A stretch of 13,092 nucleotides of DNA from DATEGZ01 sp035519535 (GTDB lineage: Bacteria; Acidobacteriota; Vicinamibacteria; Vicinamibacterales; SCN-69-37). The translations under genes were made by a program, and so were the position numbers. The notes under the pieces were generated by a model, which did not search any database, was not told where the DNA came from, and saw only the letters and a program-made list of their open reading frames with translations. The stretch spans positions 1 through 13,092 of the forward strand of contig DATIWF010000095.1 in the NCBI GenBank assembly GCA_035519535.1, in the 5' to 3' direction. Below are positions 1-7,494 of this stretch, piece by piece. Positions within the stretch are counted from its first letter, which is position 1, and every line of letters starts with the position of its first letter.

Positions 1-125
1 CGTTCACCGCCGGGGCGATCTGGGAAACGACGCTCGCGGGCGCGGGGCAGTACTGCGTGGCGATCTACGACATCGGGTTCCTGACGCAGAGCGAGACGTA
101 TTCGATCAAAGTCGTGCATCCGTAA
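1..125 (+). CDS. C-terminal end of an exported protein (partial)
   Basis: An open frame enters from the left edge and ends at TAA 123-125, giving about 40 residues that finish with YSIKVVHP. The fragment contains GQYCVAIYDIG and alternates hydrophobic and polar residues, as the last strands of a beta-sandwich do. Similar endings occur in exported proteins with a PPC-like beta-sandwich domain, but this is only a resemblance from memory. The start, full length and function are outside the window. The stop lies 146 nt before the start of the TetR gene, and the spacer holds the heptamer repeat and the palindromic operator, so the two genes are probably separate transcription units. Confidence 0.6.
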   Translation, partial: FTAGAIWETTLAGAGQYCVAIYDIGFLTQSETYSIKVVHP

Positions 126-138
126 GGCACCGGTCGTT

Positions 139-190
139 GCCTTCTGCCTTCTGCCTTCTGCCTTCTGCCTTCTGCCTTCTGCCTTCTGCC
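139..190. repeat. Heptamer tandem repeat (GCCTTCT)n
   Basis: Seven perfect copies of GCCTTCT run head to tail from 139 to 187, followed by a partial unit GCC to 190. The tract lies in the spacer between the upstream stop codon and the TetR promoter region. It opens a reading frame in phase with tetR (initiation codon at 137), but that extension would encode a repetitive Pro/Ser/Ala/Phe stretch unlike any TetR N-terminus. Simple heptamer tracts are prone to copy-number change by slippage. I infer no function. Confidence 0.95.
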
Positions 191-234
191 CTTTCCCCTG
201 CCCTCCATCCGTATGGTAGGCTGGACCAGCACAC

Positions 235-248
235 TGACCGATCGGTCA
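235..248. promoter_or_regulatory. Palindromic operator for the TetR regulator
   Basis: TGACCGATCGGTCA at 235-248 is a perfect 14-bp palindrome, centred about 30 nt before the tetR start codon. TetR-family dimers commonly bind palindromes of this size with TGACC-type half-sites, often overlapping their own promoter. The site is the obvious candidate for autoregulation of the whole tetR-tolC-emrA-emrB operon. No convincing -35/-10 pair was identified; TATGGT at 212-217 is a possible -10. I saw no second copy of the palindrome in the window. Confidence 0.7.
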
Positions 249-271
249 TTTCACTGAACCAGGTAGTTCCC

Positions 272-874
272 ATGGCGAACACCAAAGCCGCCGTCGTGTC
301 GGATTTCCGGCGCGCGCAGATTCTGACCGCTGCCCGCGCCGCGTTCGTCCGCCACGGCCTCGCCGGCACCACGATCGCGCACATCGCCCGCGGCGCCCGC
401 GTGGCCAAAGGCACCGTCTACCTCTACTTCCGGTCCAAGGACGAGATCCTGCGGCAGCTCCTGGACGACGCGCTGGCAGAGCTGTACCGCGAGACCGTGC
501 CGCCGCTCGCCGAGCCCGGCCCCAGCCACGAGAAGCTGCGCACGTTTCTGCGCAGCACGATCGACTTCTTCGATCGACACCACGACTTCCTCGAGCAGTG
601 CCACTTCGAGCTGACGCCGGACATGCGCCGCAAGGCGCGCCGCGCCGTCGGCCGGATCTTCGCCGCCCAGACGAAGGCCTGGCGGGCGGCGCTCACCAAG
701 GCCGCCCGCGGCCGCCCGCCCGCGCCCATCGCGCCGCGCGCGGCGGCGTGCGGCGTCGTGAGCCTGGCGTACGGCCTCAGCCAGCAGCGCCTGCGCGGCT
801 GGGCCGGCGGGCCGCGTGACGAGGCCGTTGCCTGGGCCAGCACGCTGCTCCTCAAAGGGCTGGGGGCGTCATGA
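272..874 (+). CDS. TetR/AcrR-family transcriptional regulator
   Basis: This 200-aa repressor probably controls the efflux genes behind it. Residues 12-60 form the TetR DNA-binding domain: a helix RAQILTAARAAFVRHG, then the helix-turn-helix TTIAHIARGARVAKGTVYLYF and KDEILRQLL, all close to the family consensus. The remaining C-terminal part is the ligand and dimerisation domain, whose ligand cannot be read from sequence. Length is typical. ATG 272 is chosen because the protein then begins MANTKAA, just ahead of the first conserved helix, whereas an upstream in-frame start at 137 would run through the heptamer repeat. The stop overlaps the next start as ATGA, so translation is probably coupled. 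Binding of the pump's substrate would be expected to relieve repression at the palindrome 235-248. Confidence 0.93.
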   Translation: MANTKAAVVSDFRRAQILTAARAAFVRHGLAGTTIAHIARGARVAKGTVYLYFRSKDEILRQLLDDALAELYRETVPPLAEPGPSHEKLRTFLRSTIDFFDRHHDFLEQCHFELTPDMRRKARRAVGRIFAAQTKAWRAALTKAARGRPPAPIAPRAAACGVVSLAYGLSQQRLRGWAGGPRDEAVAWASTLLLKGLGAS

Positions 875-2262
875 CCACGCGCCGGGTTCTCCTCACGCTG
901 CTCGCGGCGCTCGCGACCGCACCCGTGGTCCGCGCGCAATCGCCCGCGACGCCCGACTTGTTCCTGCACAGCGTGCCGACCGGCCAGCCGAGCGGCACGA
1001 CGCTGCCCTTGTCGCTCGCCGACGCGGTCAAGCGCGGGCTCGAGCAGAACCTCGGGGTCGTCCTCGAGCAGGCGCGCGTCGATGCCTCGGGTGGCAAACG
1101 TGTGCGCGACCTCGCCGATCTCCTGCCCCACGTCTCGGCGGGTGTGCGCGAGTCCGGGCAGGTCGTCAATCTCGCGGCTTTTGGCTTCACGGGGTTCCCC
1201 GGCATCCCGCAGGTCATCGGGCCCTTCGGGGTTTTCGACGCGCGCCTGTTCCTGTCGACGCCGCTCTACGACGCCGTGGCGCTCGGCACGATGCGCGAGA
1301 GCCGCGAGCTCGAGCGCGCCGAGGCGTTCACCTACCGCAACGTGCGCGAGCTCGTGATTCTGGCCGTCGGCAACGCGTACCTCGAGGCGGTCGCCGACTC
1401 GGCGCGCGTGGATTCCGCCAAATCGGAGGTCGCCACCGCGGAGGCGCTCGCCAAGCTCGCCGACGACCAGCGCGCGGCCGGGGTCGTCGCCGGCATCGAC
1501 GTCCTTCGCCAGCAGGTGCAGCTCGAATCGGCGCGGGCACGGCTGATCACCACACAGAACACGTTCGAGAAGCAGAAGCTGAAGCTCGCGCGCGCCATCG
1601 GCCTGCCGCCCGGCCAGGGGTTCGAGCTGACCGATCGCCCGAAGTACGCGGCGGCCGCGCCGATCGATCTCGAGACCGCCGTCGCGCAGGCGTACGCCTC
1701 GCGTGACGACCTGAAGAGCGCGGAAGAGCGCGTCCGGGCCGCCGAAGCCGCGCGCCAGGCCGCGCGCGGCAACGCGTGGCCGAGCGTGCACGTGGACGCC
1801 GACTTCGGCGCGCTCGGCTCGAGCGTCTCGACCACCGAGCGCACCTATGTCGTCGCCGCCGGCGTCCGCGTCCCCGTCTTCGACGGGGGCACGACGCGCG
1901 GCAAGGTCGAACAGGCGGACGCGGACCTGCGCGCGCGCCAGGCCGAGCTCGAGGACCTGCGCGCGACGATCCGCGCCGACGTCACCGAGGCCATGCTCGA
2001 CCTGCAGGCCGCCGACGCGACCGTGCACGTCACCGAGAACGCGCGCACGCTCGCGCGCCAGCAGCTCACGCAGGCCGAGGACCGCTTCCGTGCGGGCGTG
2101 ACGGACACGATCGAGCTCACCGAGGCGCAGCAGGCCAATGTCATCGCGACCGAACGGTACATCTCGAGCGTGTACGCCCACACGCTCGCCAAGGCGGCGC
2201 TCGCGCGGGCCGTCGGACAGATCGAAGAGCAGTTCTTGAAACTGGTAGGAGGACAGCAGTAA
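871..2262 (+). CDS. TolC-family outer membrane efflux protein
   Basis: This is a 463-aa outer membrane channel of the OEP/TolC type, the exit duct of a tripartite efflux pump. Residues 1-22 are a signal peptide (MTTRRVLLTLLAALATAPVV, then RAQ) with cleavage near Ala22. Two OEP repeats follow. The first has LSLADAVKRGLEQNLGVVLEQ, and the second starts around DLETAVAQAYASRDDLKSAEE, with the usual VPVFDGG strand turn and long Ala/Glu/Arg-rich helices such as ARQQLTQAEDRFRAGVTDTIEL. No lipobox cysteine follows the signal peptide, so it is probably not a lipoprotein. The start overlaps the tetR stop by 4 nt, and the stop overlaps the next start by 1 nt. Length fits the family. Substrate range is not readable from sequence. 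Confidence 0.93.
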   Translation: MTTRRVLLTLLAALATAPVVRAQSPATPDLFLHSVPTGQPSGTTLPLSLADAVKRGLEQNLGVVLEQARVDASGGKRVRDLADLLPHVSAGVRESGQVVNLAAFGFTGFPGIPQVIGPFGVFDARLFLSTPLYDAVALGTMRESRELERAEAFTYRNVRELVILAVGNAYLEAVADSARVDSAKSEVATAEALAKLADDQRAAGVVAGIDVLRQQVQLESARARLITTQNTFEKQKLKLARAIGLPPGQGFELTDRPKYAAAAPIDLETAVAQAYASRDDLKSAEERVRAAEAARQAARGNAWPSVHVDADFGALGSSVSTTERTYVVAAGVRVPVFDGGTTRGKVEQADADLRARQAELEDLRATIRADVTEAMLDLQAADATVHVTENARTLARQQLTQAEDRFRAGVTDTIELTEAQQANVIATERYISSVYAHTLAKAALARAVGQIEEQFLKLVGGQQ

Positions 2263-3485
2263 TGGCGGATGGACTCTTTGCCCCGGGCCGGCGGCCGTGG
2301 GTGCTGGCGGGACTCGCCGCGGTCCTCCTGGCGGGCGGGTTCGTCGTGTGGCGGTCCCTCTCGCCGCGCGAGTCCACCGACGACGCGCAGGTCGCGGGGC
2401 ACGTGAGCCCGGTCGCCGCGCGCGTGAGCGGCCCCGTCGTCGCGATCCGCGTTCAGGACAACCAGGCGGTCAAGGCCGGCGACGTCCTCGTCGAGATCGA
2501 TCCGCGCGACTATCAGCTCGCCGTCGAGAAAGCGCAGGCGGATCTGGCGTCCGCGCAGGCGGCCGCGCGCGCGGCGCGCACCGGCGTGCCGATCATGTCC
2601 ACCACGTCCAGGAGCGAGCTGAAAGCCGCCGAAAGCGGCACGGCGAACGCGGCGGCCATGTTGAAGGCCGCCGAGCGCGAGGTGGATGCCTCGAAGGCCA
2701 AGGTCGAAGCGGCCAAGGCGCGCCGGGAGGAAGCGGCGGCGAACGCGACGCGTGCGGCGCAGGATCTGGCGCGGCTCAAGACGCTCGTGGACAAGGACGA
2801 GATCTCGAAGCAGATGTACGACGCCGCGGTCGCGACAGACGCCTCGGCGCGCGCCGCGGTCGCCAACGCCGACGCCGCCATCGCGGAAGCCGACGCCGAC
2901 TATCAGATCGCGGAAGCCAAGCACGTGCAGGCGGGCGGCGCGCTCACGCAGGCGCAGGCGCAGGCCACGGCGGCCGGCACGGCGCCGCAGCAGATCGCGC
3001 TCACCGAGGCGCGCGCGGTCAGCGCGGACGCCCAGGTCCAGCAGGCCCAGGCCGCGCTCGACCAGGCGAAGCTCAACCTCGAACGCACGACCGTGCGCGC
3101 GGCCGCCGACGGCATCGTGAGCAAGCGCACTGTGGAAGTCGGACAGGTCGTCCAGGCCGGACAACCGCTGCTGGCCGTCACCTCCCTGGCCGACGTCTGG
3201 GTGGTCGCGAACTTCAAGGAGACGCAGCTGAACGCGATGCGCCCGGGCCAGCCGGCCGAGGTGTCGGTCGACGCGTACGGCGGCCGCCGCTATCGCGGCC
3301 ACGTGGACAGCATCGCGGCGGCGACCGGTGCGACGTTCAGCCTCCTGCCGCCCGACAACGCGACCGGCAACTTCGTCAAGGTCGTCCAGCGCGTTCCCGT
3401 CAAGATCGTGCTCGACCCGGGCCAGGGCACGGCGGACGTCCTGCGGCCCGGCCTGTCGGTCACGGCCACGGTCTTCGCGCGATGA
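2262..3485 (+). CDS. emrA: EmrA/HlyD-type periplasmic adaptor (membrane fusion protein)
   Basis: This 407-aa adaptor links the inner membrane exporter to the TolC channel. Residues 12-30 are a single N-terminal membrane anchor. STDDAQVAGHVSPVAARVSG (38-57) and the following segment to about 84 form the first half of the biotinyl-lipoyl-like domain. Residues 85-275 are a long Ala/Glu/Lys-rich helical hairpin. The second lipoyl half (TVRAAADGIVSKRTVEVGQ) is near 277-295. The C-terminal barrel carries the EmrA-subfamily signature TFSLLPPDNATGNFVKVVQR at 358-377. ATG 2262 is fixed by a strong AGGAGGA at 2247-2253 with 8-nt spacing, and it overlaps the tolC stop (TAATG). It overlaps the exporter gene by ATGA. 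The symbol reflects subfamily, not proven orthology. Confidence 0.94.
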   Translation: MADGLFAPGRRPWVLAGLAAVLLAGGFVVWRSLSPRESTDDAQVAGHVSPVAARVSGPVVAIRVQDNQAVKAGDVLVEIDPRDYQLAVEKAQADLASAQAAARAARTGVPIMSTTSRSELKAAESGTANAAAMLKAAEREVDASKAKVEAAKARREEAAANATRAAQDLARLKTLVDKDEISKQMYDAAVATDASARAAVANADAAIAEADADYQIAEAKHVQAGGALTQAQAQATAAGTAPQQIALTEARAVSADAQVQQAQAALDQAKLNLERTTVRAAADGIVSKRTVEVGQVVQAGQPLLAVTSLADVWVVANFKETQLNAMRPGQPAEVSVDAYGGRRYRGHVDSIAAATGATFSLLPPDNATGNFVKVVQRVPVKIVLDPGQGTADVLRPGLSVTATVFAR

Positions 3486-5074
3486 GCGACGCGCCGGCGG
3501 CCGCGGCGGATCTTGCGCCGGCGCGCGCCCCGGCGGCGGAGGTTCCGCACGTCAGCCCCTGGCTCACGGCCATCGCCGTGATGTTCGGGACGTTCATGGT
3601 CGTGCTCGACACGACCGTCGTGAACGTCTCGTTGTCCTACATCGCCGGCAGCCTGTCGGCGACGGTCCAGGAAGCGACGTGGGTGCTCACGTCGTACATC
3701 GCGGCCAACGCGATCATCCTGCCGATGACCGGCTGGCTCGCCTCCTTCTTCGGCCGCAAGCGTCTGCTGATCGGATCGATCACGGGGTTCACGGCGGCGT
3801 CCATGCTCTGCGGGATCGCGCCGACGCTGCCCGTGCTCGTGATCTTCCGCATCATCCAGGGCGCGACCGGCGGCGTGATGCAGCCGCTGTCGCAGGCGAT
3901 CCTGCTCGAGGCGTTTCCGCCGCAGGATCGCGGCAAGGCCATGGGCTTCTGGGGCTTCGGCATCGTCGTCGCGCCGATCCTCGGCCCGGTGCTCGGCGGC
4001 TGGCTCACCGACAACTGGTCGTGGCGGTGGGTCTTCTACATCAACATTCCCGTGGGCGTCGCCTCCGTGCTCCTCACGCGGCTCTTCGTGTTCGATCCGC
4101 CCTACCTGCGACGCGTGCGTGGAGCGATCGACTACTGGGGGCTGTCGCTGCTCGCGATCGGCGCGGGCTGCCTGCAGATCATGCTCGACAAGGGCCAGGA
4201 GGAGGACTGGTTCGACTCGCGCTTCATCATCGTCATGGCCACCGCGGCGATCGTCGGGCTCACCGTGTTCGTCGCGCGCGAGCTCCGTTCGAAGGAGCCG
4301 ATCCTGGACCTCCACGTCTTCAAGCACCGCACCTTCACGGTCGGGACGATTCTGATGACCGCGCTCGGCTTCGTCCTGTTCGGGAGCCTCGTGCTGCTGC
4401 CGGTGCTGATGCAGACGCTGCTCGGCTATCCCGCGGTGCAGGCGGGGATCGCGCTGGCGCCGCGCGGGATGGGGTCGTTCGTCGCGATGCCCGTGGTCGG
4501 CCTGCTCACGGCGCGCGTCGATCCGCGCAAGCTCGTCGGCCTCGGCCTGGCGCTCGGCGGCTGGACGCTCATCTGGCTGGGATCGATCAACATGGAGGCC
4601 GGCTACTGGGAGTTCTTCTGGCCGCAGGTGATCCAGGGCGTCGCTCTGGGCCTGCTCTTCGTGCCGCTCACGACGGTCACGATGGGCGACCTCGCGCGCG
4701 AGGAGATTGGCAACGCGTCGAGCCTCTTCAACCTCGTGCGCAACATCGGCAGCAGCGTGGGCATCGCGGTCGTGACGACGATGCTGTTCCGCCTCCGCGT
4801 CGCGCACGCGTCGTCGCTCGGCGAGCACGTCACGGTCTACGACCCGGCGACCCAGCAGCGGCTCGGCCAGATGCAGCAGTTCTTCACGTCCCACGGCCTG
4901 CCAAATCTGACGGCCCTCGCCGCGATGAACGGGCTGGTGCAGCGTCAGGCGTCGCTGCTCGCGTTCATCGATCTCTTCCGCTGGCTCGGGCTCATCTTCA
5001 TCGTCCTGATCCCGCTCGTGTTCCTCATGCGGCGGCCGCAGGGCGGCGCGCCCGTCGCGGCGGCCGCGGAATAA
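3482..5074 (+). CDS. emrB: EmrB/QacA (DHA2) family MFS drug exporter
   Basis: This 530-aa proton-driven exporter of the major facilitator superfamily, DHA2 branch (14 membrane helices), is the energised part of the pump. After a short Ala/Pro-rich cytoplasmic start, the first helix holds LDTTVVNVS with Asp43, the DHA2 hallmark. Motif A (GWLASFFGRKR, 84-94) follows. An Arg-containing helix IFRIIQGATGG (121-131) matches motif B. Motif C is visible in APILGPVLGGWLTD (164-177), followed by NWSWRWVFYINIPVG. A late LFNLVRNIGSSVGIA segment is typical of EmrB. Length is normal. ATG 3482 overlaps the emrA stop (ATGA). It is the last gene of the operon, and no intrinsic terminator with a T-tract was seen after the stop, only a decamer repeat. 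Substrates are not predictable. Confidence 0.95.
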   Translation: MSDAPAAAADLAPARAPAAEVPHVSPWLTAIAVMFGTFMVVLDTTVVNVSLSYIAGSLSATVQEATWVLTSYIAANAIILPMTGWLASFFGRKRLLIGSITGFTAASMLCGIAPTLPVLVIFRIIQGATGGVMQPLSQAILLEAFPPQDRGKAMGFWGFGIVVAPILGPVLGGWLTDNWSWRWVFYINIPVGVASVLLTRLFVFDPPYLRRVRGAIDYWGLSLLAIGAGCLQIMLDKGQEEDWFDSRFIIVMATAAIVGLTVFVARELRSKEPILDLHVFKHRTFTVGTILMTALGFVLFGSLVLLPVLMQTLLGYPAVQAGIALAPRGMGSFVAMPVVGLLTARVDPRKLVGLGLALGGWTLIWLGSINMEAGYWEFFWPQVIQGVALGLLFVPLTTVTMGDLAREEIGNASSLFNLVRNIGSSVGIAVVTTMLFRLRVAHASSLGEHVTVYDPATQQRLGQMQQFFTSHGLPNLTALAAMNGLVQRQASLLAFIDLFRWLGLIFIVLIPLVFLMRRPQGGAPVAAAAE

Positions 5075-5078
5075 GGGA

Positions 5079-5128
5079 GGGGTTCCGAGGGGTTCCCGGA
5101 AGGTCTCCGGGGTTCTCAGGGGTTCCGA
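5079..5128. repeat. Degenerate 10-bp tandem repeat (GGGGTTCCGA)
   Basis: Five 10-bp units lie head to tail: 5079, 5089, 5099, 5109 and 5119. Units 1 and 5 are identical, units 2 and 4 differ at the last positions, and unit 3 is strongly diverged. The tract fills the gap between the convergent exporter and ankyrin genes. It extends into the ankyrin gene, whose stop codon (minus strand, 5116-5118) and last codons lie inside it. It may have grown into the coding end and reset the C-terminus. I see no stable terminator hairpin in it. Confidence 0.8.
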
Positions 5129-6690
5129 GCCGCGAGGCCGGCGCGGAGCGCTGCGTCCACGTCATCGCGGCCCGTGGGCAGATCCGAGGGATCGACCCGC
5201 TCGCCGGCCTCGATGAGCAGCCGCGCCGTCGTCGCGAAGTCGCCGCTGTCCGCGTGCCAGCCGTGGAGCGATCCGTAGATGCACTGCCCCAGGAGCGTGC
5301 CGCCGTAGGTGGGATCGGGCACGTTGAGCGGCGCGCGGTGCGGCAGGAGAAGCCGCACCATCTCCGCGTTGCCGTGAAACGCGGCCCAACGGATCGGCTC
5401 CCAGCGGTCCACGCCGCGAGCCAGCGCATCGAACCCCGCCTCGAGCATCAACGCGACGGCCGCGGTGTCGTTCGCGTGCGCCTTGTCGGCGATGAGCCGC
5501 ATCTGGTCGGGCGTAAGACTCGCGGCGAGACCGGGATGGGCCCGCGTGACGGCGAGAGCCGCGGCCCGATCCGCCCGGCCGCACGCCGCGATCAGCTGCT
5601 GCGGGGGCGACGCACGCTGCAGGAGCCAATCGACGATGTCGTCGTCGCCCAGCATGACGGCCGCGTCGATCGCCGACACGTTGTGGCCGAAGACCCAGCG
5701 GTAGATGTCGCCGCGGCGGTCGCCTATCTCGTCGCGCGTGGCCGGCCGCCGGCCCGTGTGCGCGACCGTGTACTTGCCGTGCCAGGTGCGGTGGTCGAGA
5801 GCGAGGGGATCGTCGTCCAGACAACGCTCGATGAGCGCCCGGTCGCGCAGACCCGCGGCAATGAAGATGTCGAACCACGCGCCGCGGCCGACGAGCAGGC
5901 GCACGACGTCGGGCGCGTCGCGGACGAGATACTGAGCCGGCGTGGACTCGTGATCGACGTCCCTGGCATCGATGTCCGCGCCGTGGTCCAGCAGGTAGCT
6001 CGCGATGTCCACCGTCGTGGCGCAGTGCAGGGGCGTCTTGCCGTCGCCGCCCCGCGCGTGCACGAGCGACGGATTCTGATCGACGAGCTCGCGCACGCGA
6101 TCGAACATGCCCAGGTGCGCGGCCGCAAACACGTCGACGAGGGCGCCGCGGGCGATGAGGGGCGCGGCTTCGGCCGGCGTGATGTCGTGCTCGAGCAGGC
6201 CGAACCCGCCGGCCCACCAGGCGCTCTTCAGGTTCAGGTCGGCGCCGTGGGCCAGGAGCACGTCGAGCATGGCGAGGTTCTTCGTCGCGCGCGCGATCGG
6301 CCGGCTGTCGAAGTGGCTGATCGGATCGTTGATCGCCGCGCGGACGTCGGCGTGCGACGCGAGCAGCTCGCGCACCGCCTCGACGTCGTCCGCGTGCAGG
6401 GCCGAGAGGAAGCGCTCGACGGGCGTCCTCGTCAGCGACTCGATCTTGCGCCTGAGCGCGGTCCAGCTCTCGAACCCGTACCCGCGCGCGACGACGAGCT
6501 GGGCGTCGGCCAGCGCAAACGCGTCGGCGGCTGGCGGCCTCGGATGCAGCGCGCCGACGCGTTCGATCGCGTCGGACCGCCCGGCGAGGACCGCGCGACG
6601 CAAGTCCTTCGCGCGCTTCTGCTGCATCTCGAGATTGGGCCGGGCGGGCAGCGGCTCGACGAAGCGAGACCGATCGGATGAGGACGCCAT
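5116..6690 (-). CDS. Ankyrin-repeat protein with basic N-terminal region
   Basis: This is a 524-aa, probably cytoplasmic protein without signal peptide or membrane segments. The N-terminus has NLEMQQKRAKDLRRAVLAG and then FALADAQLVVARGYGFESW followed by TALRRKIE, a module that recurs in front of ankyrin repeats in environmental bacteria, as I recall. Ankyrin repeats follow through most of the protein: MLDVLLAHGADLN, GKTPLHCATTVDIASYLLDH with GADIDARD, VVRLLVGRGA, AVALMLEAGFDALARG and NAEMVRLLLPHRAPLNVP. Such repeats bind other proteins, but the partner is unknown. ATG at 6690 is preferred because GGGGAGG lies 6 nt upstream; an in-frame GTG at 6705 would place that ribosome site inside the gene. 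The C-terminus runs into the decamer repeat. No operon partner is close. Confidence 0.88.
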   Translation of the reverse strand: MASSSDRSRFVEPLPARPNLEMQQKRAKDLRRAVLAGRSDAIERVGALHPRPPAADAFALADAQLVVARGYGFESWTALRRKIESLTRTPVERFLSALHADDVEAVRELLASHADVRAAINDPISHFDSRPIARATKNLAMLDVLLAHGADLNLKSAWWAGGFGLLEHDITPAEAAPLIARGALVDVFAAAHLGMFDRVRELVDQNPSLVHARGGDGKTPLHCATTVDIASYLLDHGADIDARDVDHESTPAQYLVRDAPDVVRLLVGRGAWFDIFIAAGLRDRALIERCLDDDPLALDHRTWHGKYTVAHTGRRPATRDEIGDRRGDIYRWVFGHNVSAIDAAVMLGDDDIVDWLLQRASPPQQLIAACGRADRAAALAVTRAHPGLAASLTPDQMRLIADKAHANDTAAVALMLEAGFDALARGVDRWEPIRWAAFHGNAEMVRLLLPHRAPLNVPDPTYGGTLLGQCIYGSLHGWHADSGDFATTARLLIEAGERVDPSDLPTGRDDVDAALRAGLAARNP

Positions 6691-6890
6691 GACGCACCTC
6701 CCCACTGAGGGGTTGGGCCCGTGGTCCGCGAAACGGGCGAAGGTTCGTCAGGCCAACGAACGCACTCGAGCCGACGACAGGTGGGAGCTTCCCTTCCCGC
6801 GGACGGGGCGCGTCCTGCACGCGCAGAACGTCAGCATAGCCCGCGTCAGCCGCCGATGCAATTCGGATCGGCTGCTCGCCAGGTCGCCCT

Positions 6891-7493
6891 TCAGAAATGG
6901 ATCGACACGGTGAAGACCACCGTGGGTTTCGCGTCGTCGGGATTGAAGATCGTTGTCGACACCTCGACCTTGCCGCGAGACACGCCGACAAGCAGGCCGC
7001 GCTGCAAGTCGCGCTCGGCTCCGTACGCGCGCGTGCGCTGCGTGACAACGCCCACGCGCAGCCAGTCCACGAGCGCCACGGTCAGCTGCGACCAGTTGTA
7101 GAAGAAGCTGTCGGAGGATGACTTCGCGTCGACGACCCATTCGCCTTCACTGTAGAACTCGAGCCGGCGCCCGCTGAGCCAGCCCTTGTAGCCGGCCGCG
7201 CCGCCCGTCGTGTCGCCGAACACCGCGCCGAACATCGGCGTGAGCGCCCACCACGAGTCCTCGCCGCCGCCGAAGTTGCAGCCCAGCCACGCCGAACCGG
7301 TGTCGCGCGCCTCGTAGTTGAAGCGGCCCTCGAGGCGCAGCCGGCCGCGGTCGGCCGTCACCGTCGGCTGGGCGTAGTTGGTGTCGTCGGGAACCACGTA
7401 CGTGTAGACCTCCGCCGACACGTGCCAGGGCGGAGGCGCGGGCGCCGGCGCGGGCTGCGCGAGCGCGGCGAGCAGAAGCGTCCACGGCAGCAC
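6891..7493 (-). CDS. Exported beta-barrel-like protein of unknown function
   Basis: This 200-aa protein begins with a hydrophobic signal peptide (MLPWTLLLAALAQ) and a short Pro/Ala linker. The rest alternates aromatic and hydrophobic with polar residues (WHVSAEVYTYVVPDD, RLRLEGRFNYEARD, LEFYSEGEWVVDAKS, WLRVGVVTQRTRAYG). It ends in VVFTVSIHF, an aromatic terminal residue as expected for BAM-assembled outer membrane barrels. I infer a small outer membrane protein; a model of roughly 8-10 strands would fit the length. It starts with GTG at 7493, one nucleotide after the stop of the VIT1-like gene, with a G-rich ribosome site just upstream, so the pair is co-transcribed and probably functionally linked. 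No enzyme motif was seen. Confidence 0.78.
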   Translation of the reverse strand: MLPWTLLLAALAQPAPAPAPPPWHVSAEVYTYVVPDDTNYAQPTVTADRGRLRLEGRFNYEARDTGSAWLGCNFGGGEDSWWALTPMFGAVFGDTTGGAAGYKGWLSGRRLEFYSEGEWVVDAKSSSDSFFYNWSQLTVALVDWLRVGVVTQRTRAYGAERDLQRGLLVGVSRGKVEVSTTIFNPDDAKPTVVFTVSIHF

Positions 7494-7494
7494 G

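Noticed and set aside
139..190. Heptamer array as a CRISPR-like array
   Set aside because: Units are 7 bp with no spacers and no cas genes.
137..271. Upstream start for tetR at 137, adding 45 residues
   Set aside because: The extension is encoded by the heptamer repeat and the operator region and has no TetR homology; ATG 272 fits the family length.
424..2181. Long minus-strand open frame opposite tetR and tolC (585 codons)
   Set aside because: Arg/Ala/Gly/His-rich translation without domains, a product of GC-rich codon positions; the plus-strand genes have clear family motifs.
1845..3302. Long minus-strand open frame opposite tolC and emrA
   Set aside because: Arg- and Gly-rich shadow of real genes with no recognisable domain; it also runs across the tolC/emrA junction.
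3290..4894. Long minus-strand open frame opposite emrA/emrB
   Set aside because: Composition dominated by Arg, Asp and His, no domain; antisense shadow of the exporter.
3328..6681. Very long plus-strand open frame (1,117 codons) across emrB and the ankyrin gene
   Set aside because: It crosses two well-supported genes on opposite strands and reads as low-complexity Arg-rich sequence.
6852..6872. 6-bp stem with 9-nt loop downstream of the barrel-like gene as a terminator
   Set aside because: No T-tract and a short stem; it may be chance in GC-rich DNA.
5162..7048. 628-codon minus-strand frame overlapping the ankyrin gene
   Set aside because: Arg/Ala-rich out-of-frame reading; the ankyrin frame shows real repeats and a ribosome site.
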